Assembly: GCF_910589745.1 (NCBI RefSeq)
Contig: NZ_OU342399.1
Span: forward strand, 558,001 to 622,000
Length of the DNA: 64,000 nucleotides
Direction of reading: 5' to 3'
DNA from: Candidatus Arcticimaribacter forsetii
GTDB taxonomy: Bacteria; Bacteroidota; Bacteroidia; Flavobacteriales; Flavobacteriaceae
The first letter of the stretch is position 1. Each line of letters begins with the position of its first letter. Below the pieces are notes generated by a model, which saw nothing but the letters and a program-made list of their open reading frames with translations, was not told where the DNA came from and made no database searches. A program made the position numbers and the translations under genes. Positions 44,417-52,110 of this stretch are shown piece by piece.

Positions 44417-45385
44417 TTAACAGCAACCCCCACCATCGTAATGGAAGGTGGATTCACTTATGTAAATATCATCTCTTTTAAGCTTGTTTAATGCTGCTGC
44501 TGTTTTATCACAGATTGCCAAGGGTTGATTTTGAAGTAGAACATGTCCTTTTTTGTCATCAAAATAATCTTTATTACCATAATATATTGCAGACTTTCCT
44601 GTAAAAATACAGGGACCGTCCTCTTGCATCGGATCTTTTATTGCGCACACTTCAACACTTTCTATAAAAATAGATTCTTCAGTCGGATAGTGCTTAGGGT
44701 CTAAAATTCGATACGGCCTCCGTGCTCTTATTTCAATTGTTCCAAAACCAACTTCTGTAAGCATGTTAACGTATTCATTTAATGGAATTGAACCCGACAA
44801 ACAAAGTGCTCTCAGACGTTCATCTTCTCTTAAGGTTTCATTCATTGGTTGTTCGCAGGTTGGATCGCTCATAACCAGACGTCCATGTGGCTTTAATACC
44901 CGATACATTTCTTGAAGCGCTTTTTTCAGCTCTTCCATTTTGAATATGTTAAACAGGCAGTTTTGAGCAGCAACATCGATGCTTTCATCAGCAACCGGAA
45001 GGTTTAGTGCATCCCCTTTTTTAAGGGTAACATAATCCGATTTAAACCAATCGTTTTGTTCTTCAGCTAAAAGAAAATTTTTCCTTGAGGCTTCTAACAT
45101 TTCATCTACAACATCGATTCCTATAACGCCTTCTCTTTGTCTTGAAAAGTATGAAAATTGCAGTAATTCCATTCCTCCACCAACTCCTACATAAAGTATT
45201 TTTGGATTATTAACTAAGTCTCTAGGATGAACTGTTGATCCACAACCGTAGTTCATTTCCTGCATTATTGTTGGAATTTTTAGCTCAGGAAATTGCCATA
45301 TTGGGGTAGTAGTGCAGCATAATCCAACATCTGGTGTTAATGCTGCTTCTTTATATACATCTTTAGTTACTTCTAAATAGCTCAT
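44417..45385 (-). CDS. arsM: ArsM-like arsenite methyltransferase of arsenosugar type
   Basis: 322 residues. Candidate arsenic-binding Cys: Cys23, Cys24 and Cys48 near the N-terminus (GLCCTTTPIWQ, YGCGSTVHP), plus others and a terminal GGGCC. The SAM motif is ILYVGVGGGMELLQFS with GIDVVDEML; DALNLPVADESIDVAAQNCLFN follows. It is the class that lies with ArsS, rather than the classical ArsM with CX8C near residue 60. Expected role: methylation of arsenite to mono- and dimethyl arsenic before ArsS. Downstream of the phosphorylase (10-bp gap). Confidence 0.88.
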   Translation of the reverse strand: MSYLEVTKDVYKEAALTPDVGLCCTTTPIWQFPELKIPTIMQEMNYGCGSTVHPRDLVNNPKILYVGVGGGMELLQFSYFSRQREGVIGIDVVDEMLEASRKNFLLAEEQNDWFKSDYVTLKKGDALNLPVADESIDVAAQNCLFNIFKMEELKKALQEMYRVLKPHGRLVMSDPTCEQPMNETLREDERLRALCLSGSIPLNEYVNMLTEVGFGTIEIRARRPYRILDPKHYPTEESIFIESVEVCAIKDPMQEDGPCIFTGKSAIYYGNKDYFDDKKGHVLLQNQPLAICDKTAAALNKLKRDDIYISESTFHYDGGGCC

Positions 45386-45395
45386 TTTTTATTTT

Positions 45396-46217
45396 TTAAA
45401 GAGATGAAATTAATTCCTTAACTAGTATTATCAAATTTTGTTCCGCCTTTTTGGCCATTGCCATAATATCCGGAATATCTACGGGTTTTAAATTTTCAGG
45501 ATCACAAACATCAGTCAAAACAGAAAAAGCTACACACTCCATTTGGAGTTGATTAGCTACTATAACCTCTGGAACTGTTGACATTCCTACTGCATCTGCT
45601 CCAATAATTTTTAAATATCGATATTCTGCTTTTGTCTCTAGTTGTGGCCCTACTACTGCTGCATAAATTCCTTTATGTAATTTTATTTTTTCTTTTTGAG
45701 CAATTTTTTTAATTAGTTTTTTCATAGAAACCGAATAGGGTTCACTCATGTCAACAAATCGATTGCCTAGTTCTTCAGTACCTTTTTCTGCGAGAGGAGA
45801 ACCACCCTGAAGGTTAATATGATCTTCAATGAGCATTATTTCCCCCTTATTAAATTCTAGGTTAATCGCACCTGCAGCATTACTTATGATTACTTTTTCA
45901 ACTCCAAGTGAATTTAGGATTCTTACGGGGTATGTAATTTCAAAAAAATTATACCCTTCATATAGATGAAAACGACCTTGAAAAACCAATACTTTTTTCT
46001 CATTCAGAGTTCCATAAATTAGTTTTCCGCTATGATATTCAACAGTAGCTTTAGGGAAATGAGGAATTTCATCAAAAGCTATTTCTGTTTCTATGTTGAT
46101 GTGATTTATTAAGTCACCCAAACCAGTACCCAGTATTATTCCAATGGAGCCGGGTTGTATTCCTTTTTTTGTTAAATAAAGAGAACTTTCTTTAATTTTA
46201 GTTTTCATTGATGTCAT
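45396..46217 (-). CDS. Purine-nucleoside phosphorylase
   Basis: 273 residues. Trimeric-type PNP motifs are present: GIILGTGLGDL near residue 25, PHFPKATVEYHSGKLIYG, VQLETKAEYRYLKIIGADAVGMSTVPEV and NAAGAINLEFNKGEI. In this operon the substrate may be the 5'-dimethylarsinoyl-deoxyadenosine made by ArsS, releasing adenine and leaving a ribosyl phosphate (inference). Its ATG overlaps the TIGR04282 stop by one base; an in-frame ATG three codons later is an alternative start. Confidence 0.93.
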   Translation of the reverse strand: MTSMKTKIKESSLYLTKKGIQPGSIGIILGTGLGDLINHINIETEIAFDEIPHFPKATVEYHSGKLIYGTLNEKKVLVFQGRFHLYEGYNFFEITYPVRILNSLGVEKVIISNAAGAINLEFNKGEIMLIEDHINLQGGSPLAEKGTEELGNRFVDMSEPYSVSMKKLIKKIAQKEKIKLHKGIYAAVVGPQLETKAEYRYLKIIGADAVGMSTVPEVIVANQLQMECVAFSVLTDVCDPENLKPVDIPDIMAMAKKAEQNLIILVKELISSL

Positions 46218-46819
46218 TACTCAATAAATTTAATTAGATCAGGAAAAGCTCGTAGATCTTCTATAGTGTCAATATCGTTTTTTGTTTTCAAATTGTCAAC
46301 AACCTTTTTGTCAAAGCAGGCTAAAGTTTCTTTAAGAACAGTTGAAGTTCCCCATTTTTTATTTTGAAATACAGTTGGGTTCCATTTGGATAGACCTAAT
46401 AGATAATAACCACCGTCTTGAGCTGGGCCAATTACCCCTTCATTTTTTTCAAGACTTACAAAAGCTTTTTCAATTTCTAGAGTTTCAAGATCCCAAAGGT
46501 CAGTTCCTATGATTACAATATTTTTGTAGCCTTCAGCAAATCCATTTTTAAATGCATTTTCCATCCTTTCTCCCAGAGATTTTCCTTGTTGTGTTTTTTT
46601 ACGGGTTACTTTATTGTTCCATACATCATTTTTTTCAATAAAATCACTGTAATAAAGTTCCTTTTCAATTGATAATTCCCCAATAATATTTGCAGTTTTC
46701 TCTATCAATTTTTTATATATGACCAATGCTTTTTTTTCTCCAATTGATGCTGCTAGGCGTGTTTTTGTTTTCCCTAGGATTGGATTTTTAGCAAATATGA
46801 TCAGTAAGTTTTTATCCAT
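46217..46819 (-). CDS. Arsenosugar-associated transferase (TIGR04282/DUF2064 type)
   Basis: 200 residues. IIFAKNPILGKTKTRLAASIG is the nucleotide-binding N-terminus of the cofC-like transferase group, followed by QGKSLGERMENAF, VIIGTDLWDLE and VIGPAQDGGYYLLGLS. The family is the rSAM/selenodomain-associated transferase 1, which occurs with ArsS. A nucleotidyl- or glycosyl-transferase activity is expected. 9 bp downstream of arsS and 1-bp overlap with PNP. Confidence 0.9.
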   Translation of the reverse strand: MDKNLLIIFAKNPILGKTKTRLAASIGEKKALVIYKKLIEKTANIIGELSIEKELYYSDFIEKNDVWNNKVTRKKTQQGKSLGERMENAFKNGFAEGYKNIVIIGTDLWDLETLEIEKAFVSLEKNEGVIGPAQDGGYYLLGLSKWNPTVFQNKKWGTSTVLKETLACFDKKVVDNLKTKNDIDTIEDLRAFPDLIKFIE

Positions 46820-46828
46820 TTGAATTTT

Positions 46829-47884
46829 TTAAGCTATACTCCCTTGGCAGCTGCTTCCAGCTCCTGCAGTACATCCATAACAATGTTGAGAAAGTTGTAT
46901 GTCTCTGTCAATTAGTTTTTCGGGATCAAAGGTACTTATGTGTTTTGAAGTTGTATTCACTTTTAGATCGAGCATTTGATTAAAATCACAGTCAAATAAA
47001 TAACCTTCCCAGCTTACTGAAATGGTATTGGTGCACATTACGTTTTTAACTGCAGAAGGGTTAAAAGCATCTACTAAAGAATGCATATAATCTTCATAGT
47101 TCTCTGAAGCGATTAAGTAATCTAAAAAACGACTTATAGGTAAGTTTGTAATAGCAAAAAGCTGGTTAAATTCTATTTCAAAATCTTCTTTTAACGCTTT
47201 TTTAAAATCATTTTCTAATGTATTTTGATCTCCGGGTAAAAATGCTCCAGATGGGTTGTATACAAGGTCTAATTCAAGATTACTCTCAGGAATTCCGTAT
47301 CCAACTGCATTTAACATTTTAAGTGCTTTTATCGAAGCGTCAAAAACACCATCACCTCGTTGACGATCCGTTTTATTTCTTTTGTAAAAAGGTAAGGATG
47401 AGATTACGTGGATTTCGTTTCTTGCAAAAAAGTTGGGAAGATCATTATATTTTTTGTTAGCTAGAATAATGGTCAAATTAGAACGGACTATTATTTCTTC
47501 AACTTCAGTTTTTCTTATTTCTTCAACAAACCATCTAAACTCTGGATGCATTTCTGGAGCACCCCCGGTAAGGTCAACAGTTTTGATTTTATTTTTTTTC
47601 AAGACCATTAATATTTCTTCCATGGTCTCATGGGTCATGATTTCTTTCCTGTCTGGTCCAGCATCAACATGACAATGAGCACAAACTTGATTACACATAT
47701 AACCAATGTTAATTTGAAGAATCTCGAGTCGGCTAGGTCTAACCTGCTTTAAGTTACTGGATTTTACTTTTTGTTTAAATTTCGGAAGTGTACCGTCTTT
47801 AAATATTCCTCCGTTTAAAACAGCCAGTTGTTTTTCAGTTTGCGCTAAGGAATCTTTTCTAGATTTAAGAGATTTTATTTTCAT
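46829..47884 (-). CDS. arsS: ArsS, arsenosugar radical SAM enzyme
   Basis: 351 residues. The radical SAM motif is Cys64-x3-Cys68-x2-Cys71 (GYMCNQVCAHCHVDAGPDR), followed by VDLTGGAPEMHPEF (SAM binding). The C-terminus holds further Cys (VMCTNTISVSWEGYLFDCDF, and CYGCTAGAGSSCQG), the site where many relatives use selenocysteine; here it is all Cys with no in-frame TGA. By literature it attaches the 5'-deoxyadenosyl group of SAM to dimethylarsenic. One base after the AhpD-like gene. Confidence 0.94.
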   Translation of the reverse strand: MKIKSLKSRKDSLAQTEKQLAVLNGGIFKDGTLPKFKQKVKSSNLKQVRPSRLEILQINIGYMCNQVCAHCHVDAGPDRKEIMTHETMEEILMVLKKNKIKTVDLTGGAPEMHPEFRWFVEEIRKTEVEEIIVRSNLTIILANKKYNDLPNFFARNEIHVISSLPFYKRNKTDRQRGDGVFDASIKALKMLNAVGYGIPESNLELDLVYNPSGAFLPGDQNTLENDFKKALKEDFEIEFNQLFAITNLPISRFLDYLIASENYEDYMHSLVDAFNPSAVKNVMCTNTISVSWEGYLFDCDFNQMLDLKVNTTSKHISTFDPEKLIDRDIQLSQHCYGCTAGAGSSCQGSIA

Positions 47885-47885
47885 A

Positions 47886-48221
47886 TTACATGCTCAATTG
47901 ATCGTGTTTATTCATCATTTGAACACCATGAACAAGAGCAGCTCCAGCTTTAATTGCTGCGCCCACATGAACAGCTTCCATCATCTCTTCTTTTTCAACG
48001 CCTCTTTGTAAACCATCTTTAGTATATGAGTCTATACAATAAGGGCATTGGACTACATGAGAAACAGCAAGCGCAATCAAGGATTTTTCTCTAGCAGATA
48101 AAGATCCTTCTTCAAAAACACTATTATAATAGTCAAAGAATTTAGAGCCTAAGACTTTATTCCATTCATTTATTTTTCCAAAATTTTTGAGATCCTCAGG
48201 TTGGTAGTAACTTTTTTTCAT
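47886..48221 (-). CDS. Arsenosugar-associated peroxidase-like protein (AhpD/CMD family)
   Basis: 111 residues. The carboxymuconolactone decarboxylase/AhpD core has a redox CxxC at Cys59-Cys62 (HVVQCPYCIDSYTKDGL), and the later AAIKAGAALVHG helix is typical. Family relatives in arsenosugar clusters are named peroxidase-like. It may reduce or protect a trivalent arsenical (inference). It is the first gene of the operon, with 165 bp of divergent control region before it. Confidence 0.9.
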   Translation of the reverse strand: MKKSYYQPEDLKNFGKINEWNKVLGSKFFDYYNSVFEEGSLSAREKSLIALAVSHVVQCPYCIDSYTKDGLQRGVEKEEMMEAVHVGAAIKAGAALVHGVQMMNKHDQLSM

Positions 48222-48249
48222 CTATAGAGGTTTGTTTAGTTGTTATTGA

Positions 48250-48257
48250 TAAAGATA
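48250..48257 (-). promoter_or_regulatory. -7-like element of the arsenosugar operon
   Basis: Minus-strand TATCTTTA lies 28 nt before the start of the first gene. No clear -33 TTG is seen, which would fit a promoter that needs an activator or is otherwise weak. Confidence 0.35.
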
Positions 48258-48331
48258 AAGATTAAAACTAAATAATTAAGTTTTAATAACCGTATGTTTG
48301 TTTGCTTAATAGCTTTAAATTTTATTTATTA

Positions 48332-48351
48332 TAATATACATATGTATATTA
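48332..48351. promoter_or_regulatory. Perfect 20-bp palindrome in the divergent control region
   Basis: The half-site TAATATACAT is followed directly by its exact complement ATGTATATTA. It lies 110 bp upstream of the arsenosugar operon start and overlaps the -33 region of the promoter for the 48387 gene. Its length without mismatch makes a dimeric repressor operator (ArsR/MarR-like) the first hypothesis. Confidence 0.5.
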
Positions 48352-48360
48352 GTTTTTGAA

Positions 48361-48368
48361 TACATTTG
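48361..48368 (+). promoter_or_regulatory. -7 element for the 48387 gene
   Basis: TACATTTG is a full TAnnTTTG match, 18 nt before the ATG. The palindrome at 48332-48351 occupies the place of the -33 element. Confidence 0.5.
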
Positions 48369-48386
48369 TTTTTTTAAAAAATAAAT

Positions 48387-48644
48387 ATGACATCTATATT
48401 TCTTAATATGCAAACTGTGGAAGAAAATTACAAATGGGCTGAAACTAATTATGGAATTTTAATTCAGTTCAAGGGATGTGTCTCTTATAATTATAAAATA
48501 GATTATGAACTGTTTAATAAATTAGCAAGAGGGTATTCTAATTTTTTTGAAATTGTTCCTGATTTATTGGTAAATATTAATAATATTGAGAGCGTTGTCT
48601 TGGATCAAAAAGACGAAGAATATATTTGTAACCTAGTAGGTTAG
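48387..48644 (+). CDS. Small hypothetical protein divergent from the arsenosugar operon
   Basis: 85 residues that I do not recognise. Mixed alpha/beta composition, two Cys (Cys32 in QFKGCVSYNY and Cys82 near the C-terminus), and an acidic tail. No TM and no signal peptide. A consensus promoter precedes it and it is divergent from the arsenosugar operon, sharing the palindrome, so it could be co-regulated. No DNA-binding motif is visible. The frame is not a shadow of another gene. Confidence 0.55.
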   Translation: MTSIFLNMQTVEENYKWAETNYGILIQFKGCVSYNYKIDYELFNKLARGYSNFFEIVPDLLVNINNIESVVLDQKDEEYICNLVG

Positions 48645-48713
48645 AAAAATATTACACTTTCATTAAATCAAAAAGAACATATTTTCTCTCACATATCATT
48701 TTTTCAAATCAAT

Positions 48714-49442
48714 TTATTCAATAACTTTTTTGGATACCCCTAAGACGTATTCATTAATGTATTTTTCAATGAAATCCTCAGATAAATATTCTTTCCCTAA
48801 GATTTTTTTGGAATTGATTAACTCCTTAATATTTATGTCTAGGAACTCTTTTAAAAAACGTTTAGATTGTGGAACATAACTATAATGCCAGGGTTCATAT
48901 TTAAATCCAGTTCTGCTTTCTTCATTTGTGTATACAAGATAAAAGCCATACTTATGAGCGTTTTTTTTAAGCCAATTATTTAAAGACGCATAAGGTCCAT
49001 TTTCTTCAAATAAGGGAGTTAATAAAACATCTCCTTCTACTTCAGGATCAGCATCAATTAGATCGATTTCTGTTCCCCAATGGTGTCTTGAGGTACCAGG
49101 TATTGTTGAGTATTCAATGATTTTTTTGATATTTTCTTCAGGCGTCATATCCGCTTCCATGTTTTTAGAGTACTTATAATTCCAAATAGCAACTTGTCTA
49201 TCAAAAGCCCTATGGCTTGACGCAATTTTAAGATTCAGCCCTTCTTTTTTAGCCGTGCTTTTCATCTTCTGGTAAGCTTGAGAAGCTTCCTTTGTTAGCT
49301 TATAATTTTTTCCGTGTAGGATTGGGTTTCCTTGTCCTGTTAGGATTAAAGTTGATGAAGTTTTATTTGAAATAATTTGTGATTTAACAATTAACACATT
49401 GTTAAACAATAGGATTAAGAGTAAGATATTTAAGCACTTCAT
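48714..49442 (-). CDS. M15-family D,D-carboxypeptidase (VanY-like)
   Basis: 242 residues. A signal peptide (1-21) is followed by the zinc motifs SRHHWGTEIDLID (SxHxxGxxxD) and EPWHYSYVP (catalytic Glu and zinc His). It removes the terminal D-Ala from peptidoglycan precursors or muropeptides. Downstream of, and probably cotranscribed with, the GNAT gene (3-bp gap). Confidence 0.92.
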   Translation of the reverse strand: MKCLNILLLILLFNNVLIVKSQIISNKTSSTLILTGQGNPILHGKNYKLTKEASQAYQKMKSTAKKEGLNLKIASSHRAFDRQVAIWNYKYSKNMEADMTPEENIKKIIEYSTIPGTSRHHWGTEIDLIDADPEVEGDVLLTPLFEENGPYASLNNWLKKNAHKYGFYLVYTNEESRTGFKYEPWHYSYVPQSKRFLKEFLDINIKELINSKKILGKEYLSEDFIEKYINEYVLGVSKKVIE

Positions 49443-49445
49443 GAG

Positions 49446-49889
49446 TTAATTTTTAAAGAAACATTGATGTTTTCCAATTAAAGGAACTTCAAAAATAGGT
49501 CCTATTTTAGTATAACCTAATTTTAAGTAAAATTCATTTGCTTTTATTCTAGCATTAAGCCAAATGTTAGAACAATTAATTTCTTTTAATTTTTTTTCAG
49601 CATGCTTCATTAGTTTTTTGCCTACTCCTTTTTTTTGCATGTGTTCTAGAGTGGCAACTCCTCTAATCTGATAGTTAATCCCTGACTTAAAATATGAGTT
49701 ATTGTTTTGATAACAAGAAATTATTCCGATTAAACCTTCGTTATTAAATGCGCCAAAATGCAGAGTGTCAGATCGGAGGTCTCCTTCAAACTCACAAGAT
49801 TCTATCGGTTGGCCTATCCGAAGAATCTTATGCCTAACCTGATGAGTTTCTTTGCTTGAAATTTGTTTAATTGTAATCGAATAATTCAT
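49446..49889 (-). CDS. GNAT-family N-acetyltransferase
   Basis: 147 residues. The acetyl-CoA motif is IRGVATLEHMQKKGVGKKLMKHAE (RGxGxG-type, here QKKGVGKKL) and the C-terminal FYLKLGYTKIGP is typical. The substrate is unknown. It is similar to the ElaA/YpeA type. Divergent from a second GNAT at 49987. A TATTTTTA box precedes the start by five bases on the minus strand. Confidence 0.88.
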   Translation of the reverse strand: MNYSITIKQISSKETHQVRHKILRIGQPIESCEFEGDLRSDTLHFGAFNNEGLIGIISCYQNNNSYFKSGINYQIRGVATLEHMQKKGVGKKLMKHAEKKLKEINCSNIWLNARIKANEFYLKLGYTKIGPIFEVPLIGKHQCFFKN

Positions 49890-49974
49890 TAGTATAAAAA
49901 TATAAAAACTGAAGCATTAGAACTGACCTATAAAGACAATTATTAATGTGAAACTGTTTTATTAAATTATGATG

Positions 49975-49982
49975 TATTTTTA
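49975..49982 (+). promoter_or_regulatory. -7-type box four bases before the second GNAT gene
   Basis: TATTTTTA, then ATCT, then the ATG at 49987. It has the same spacing as several other genes here. Confidence 0.4.
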
Positions 49983-49986
49983 ATCT

Positions 49987-50412
49987 ATGGAAATTGAATT
50001 TAAGATTATACAAAAAGATTATATTCCCGAAATAATTCCACTAATCAAGGAATTTACAAAGAATAAGCACTCCGATACTCTTTTGGAATCTCGTTTTAAC
50101 GAAATGTTTACACAAAATTATGAGTGTTTAGGTGTTTTTGATGGAAATGATCTAATCGGTTTGTGTGGTTTATGGTTTCAAACTAGACATTACGCTGGGA
50201 TGAGTTGTGAGGTAGATCATGTATTTATAAAACCTCAATTTCAAGGAAATGGTTTGGGAATTAAGATGTTTAAATTTATTGAGGACTATTGCAGAGAAAA
50301 GGGATGCGAGTCCATGGAGTTAAATACCTATGTTCAAAATACAGCATCTCATAAATTTTATTATAATTCAGGATTTAAAATCTTAGGCTATCATTTCTTT
50401 AAAGATATATAA
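49987..50412 (+). CDS. GNAT-family N-acetyltransferase
   Basis: 141 residues. The acetyl-CoA loop is FIKPQFQGNGLGIKMFKFIE (QxxGxG) and the C-terminal HKFYYNSGFKILGYHFFK motif is present. The substrate is unknown. It stands immediately upstream of the tRNA-Gly gene and does not overlap it. Confidence 0.88.
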   Translation: MEIEFKIIQKDYIPEIIPLIKEFTKNKHSDTLLESRFNEMFTQNYECLGVFDGNDLIGLCGLWFQTRHYAGMSCEVDHVFIKPQFQGNGLGIKMFKFIEDYCREKGCESMELNTYVQNTASHKFYYNSGFKILGYHFFKDI

Positions 50413-50420
50413 AGAATTGT

Positions 50421-50428
50421 TATCTTAG
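50421..50428 (+). promoter_or_regulatory. -7-like element for the tRNA-Gly gene
   Basis: TATCTTAG lies ten bases before the mature tRNA 5' end. The last two positions deviate from the consensus. Confidence 0.3.
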
Positions 50429-50438
50429 CACCAGATAA

Positions 50439-50511
50439 GCGAGAGTAGCTCAGTTGGTAGAGCGTCAGCCTTCCAAGCTGAATGTCGCCGGTTCGAACCC
50501 GGTCTCTCGCT
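50439..50511 (+). tRNA. tRNA-Gly (anticodon TCC)
   Basis: A full cloverleaf can be folded. Acceptor stem GCGAGAG/CTCTCGC (7 bp), D-arm GCTC/GAGC, anticodon stem TCAGC/GCTGA with loop CTTCCAA, and T-arm GCCGG/CCGGT with loop TTCGAAC. The anticodon TCC is at 50472-50474 and reads GGA (and by wobble GGG) glycine codons. The discriminator base is T, normal for bacterial tRNA-Gly. The 3' CCA is not encoded. Confidence 0.97.
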
Positions 50512-50602
50512 CTAATTTCCCCCAAAAATCACTTTTAAATGAGAAAAGAAGTCACTATCTTGAAAATGCTTCAATCTCTTATAACCTTCCATATATTTTT
50601 TT

Positions 50603-50610
50603 TATTTTTA
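50603..50610 (+). promoter_or_regulatory. -7-type box four bases before the carboxypeptidase-regulatory-like gene
   Basis: TATTTTTA, then GAGT, then the ATG at 50615. Same geometry as the boxes at 4175, 41997, 49975 and 56902. Confidence 0.4.
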
Positions 50611-50614
50611 GAGT

Positions 50615-51343
50615 ATGAAGAATAAATTTCTTTTAATATTCCTTCTCTGCTCCTTTATAAACTTTGGGCAAGAAAATAGAACTTCCCTTAAAGGAAGGTT
50701 GTTATATAGGAACAATAATGTAGTAGCAGCAAATGTTGTCAATAATACAGCACAAATAAATACAATTACAGACGGTGAGGGTAGTTTCGAAATTTTGGCT
50801 CGACTTAATGATGAAATTATTTTTTCGTCAGTCCAGTATAAAATTAGGTCTGTCAAAATAACTGCAGAGATTTTAAAAGCGGGTCGTTTAGTGGTCTCAA
50901 TTAACGAACGCATAAATGCTTTAGATGAGGTTGTGGTGGGTCCAGAAAACCAACAGAAATTTTTGGATTTGAAAAAAGAGGAATTTAAAAAGGTTGATTA
51001 CAATCAAGATAAATCTACAAAATTAGTAAACAGAGCAGCAGATGATCGACAACTTGCAAATGGTCTAAATTTAGTAAACATAGCAAAGCTTTTAAATAGT
51101 TTAATCTCCAAAAAAGAAACTACTACCATAAAGAAACTAGTTCCAAGCGAAGTATTACCATATATCTTCGAGTCAAATTTCTTTGAAGAAGATCTGGGTC
51201 TAACAACTGAAGAAACAGAAGGGTTTTTGCAGAAAATGGATAAAAATCTTCCTTCAGATAAACTTTTTAAGAAAGACATGGAATTTGAATTAATCGATTA
51301 TTTGATTAAAATGAGTGATCTGTATAAGGAAGAAGTGAGGTGA
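50615..51343 (+). CDS. Carboxypeptidase-regulatory-like (CarbopepD_reg) protein, first copy
   Basis: 242 residues. A Sec signal (1-19, ending INFGQ) precedes a beta-sandwich domain about 20-110 (SLKGRLLYRNNN, then GEGSFEI) as found at the N-terminus of SusC-type receptors. It ends with INALDEVVV, the place of the TonB box in those receptors, but no plug or barrel follows. Instead there is a Lys/Glu-rich helical C-terminal domain. The function is unknown. First gene of an operon with a second copy, a DUF-like protein and an M1 aminopeptidase. Its stop overlaps the next GTG start. Confidence 0.82.
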   Translation: MKNKFLLIFLLCSFINFGQENRTSLKGRLLYRNNNVVAANVVNNTAQINTITDGEGSFEILARLNDEIIFSSVQYKIRSVKITAEILKAGRLVVSINERINALDEVVVGPENQQKFLDLKKEEFKKVDYNQDKSTKLVNRAADDRQLANGLNLVNIAKLLNSLISKKETTTIKKLVPSEVLPYIFESNFFEEDLGLTTEETEGFLQKMDKNLPSDKLFKKDMEFELIDYLIKMSDLYKEEVR

Positions 51344-52110
51344 GGTTTTTAGTGTCTTTTTTTGTGCTAAGCTTTTTTTATGTGACTGTTAATGCACAAC
51401 AGTTTAAAGTCTTAAATGGAAAGGTCCAAAACGAAAACTCATCAGTCTCAGGAATTCATATTGTAAATACCTCTCGTGCAAATGCTGTAATTACAAACGC
51501 CGATGGGTATTTTGAAATCTCTGTTCAGGTAGGGGAAGTATTGAAGTTTTCTGGAGTTCAGTTTAAACAAAAAGAATTGTTTATTTCACAAGCTATTTTT
51601 GATTCAGAATTCATTACGGTTTACCTAGAGTCTTTTGTTAACGAGCTAGATGAAGTTGTTGTTAAATCACATAACTTGTCTGGAAACCTGAAAGCCGATA
51701 TTGCAAACGTTCCGGAGTCAATTAATTTTGATGATGTTGGAATTCCTGGGTACAAAGGAATCAGAGAAGAAAGAATTCCTTCGATCAAAGAAATGGCAAT
51801 TAAATTAGCTCTTGTACAGGTAGACGTAGAAGCTGTGTATAAATATATTTCAGGTTATTATAGAAAGCTCAAAATTCAAAGAAAACAAGATAAAGAGTTT
51901 CAAGTTATTCTTAAAATCATTCAGTTTTATGGGTTGTATTTTTTCTCTGAGAACTTCAATTTAGAACCTGATCAAGTTTATGACTTTGTAGTAGGATGTA
52001 ACGAAAATACGAATATGATGACCTTTTTTAATCAAAACAGACATGAAGAGGTTGTGAATATTTTTGCTCAATATTTTCAAATATATAATCAAAACGATGT
52101 TACAGATTAA
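51340..52110 (+). CDS. Carboxypeptidase-regulatory-like (CarbopepD_reg) protein, second copy
   Basis: 256 residues. The start is GTG at 51340, inside the upstream stop (GTGA). A signal peptide (1-19, ending VNAQ) precedes a similar beta-sandwich (LNGKVQNENSS, then NADGYFEI, and NELDEVVV near 105). The C-terminal helical domain is not closely alike to copy one. So the pair are diverged tandem paralogues in the N-domain. Likely envelope proteins; role unknown. Confidence 0.82.
   Translation: MRFLVSFFVLSFFYVTVNAQQFKVLNGKVQNENSSVSGIHIVNTSRANAVITNADGYFEISVQVGEVLKFSGVQFKQKELFISQAIFDSEFITVYLESFVNELDEVVVKSHNLSGNLKADIANVPESINFDDVGIPGYKGIREERIPSIKEMAIKLALVQVDVEAVYKYISGYYRKLKIQRKQDKEFQVILKIIQFYGLYFFSENFNLEPDQVYDFVVGCNENTNMMTFFNQNRHEEVVNIFAQYFQIYNQNDVTD

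Noticed and set aside
46829-47884. Possible selenocysteine TGA in arsS
   Set aside because: The reading frame is continuous with Cys at the C-terminal sites, so no recoding is needed.
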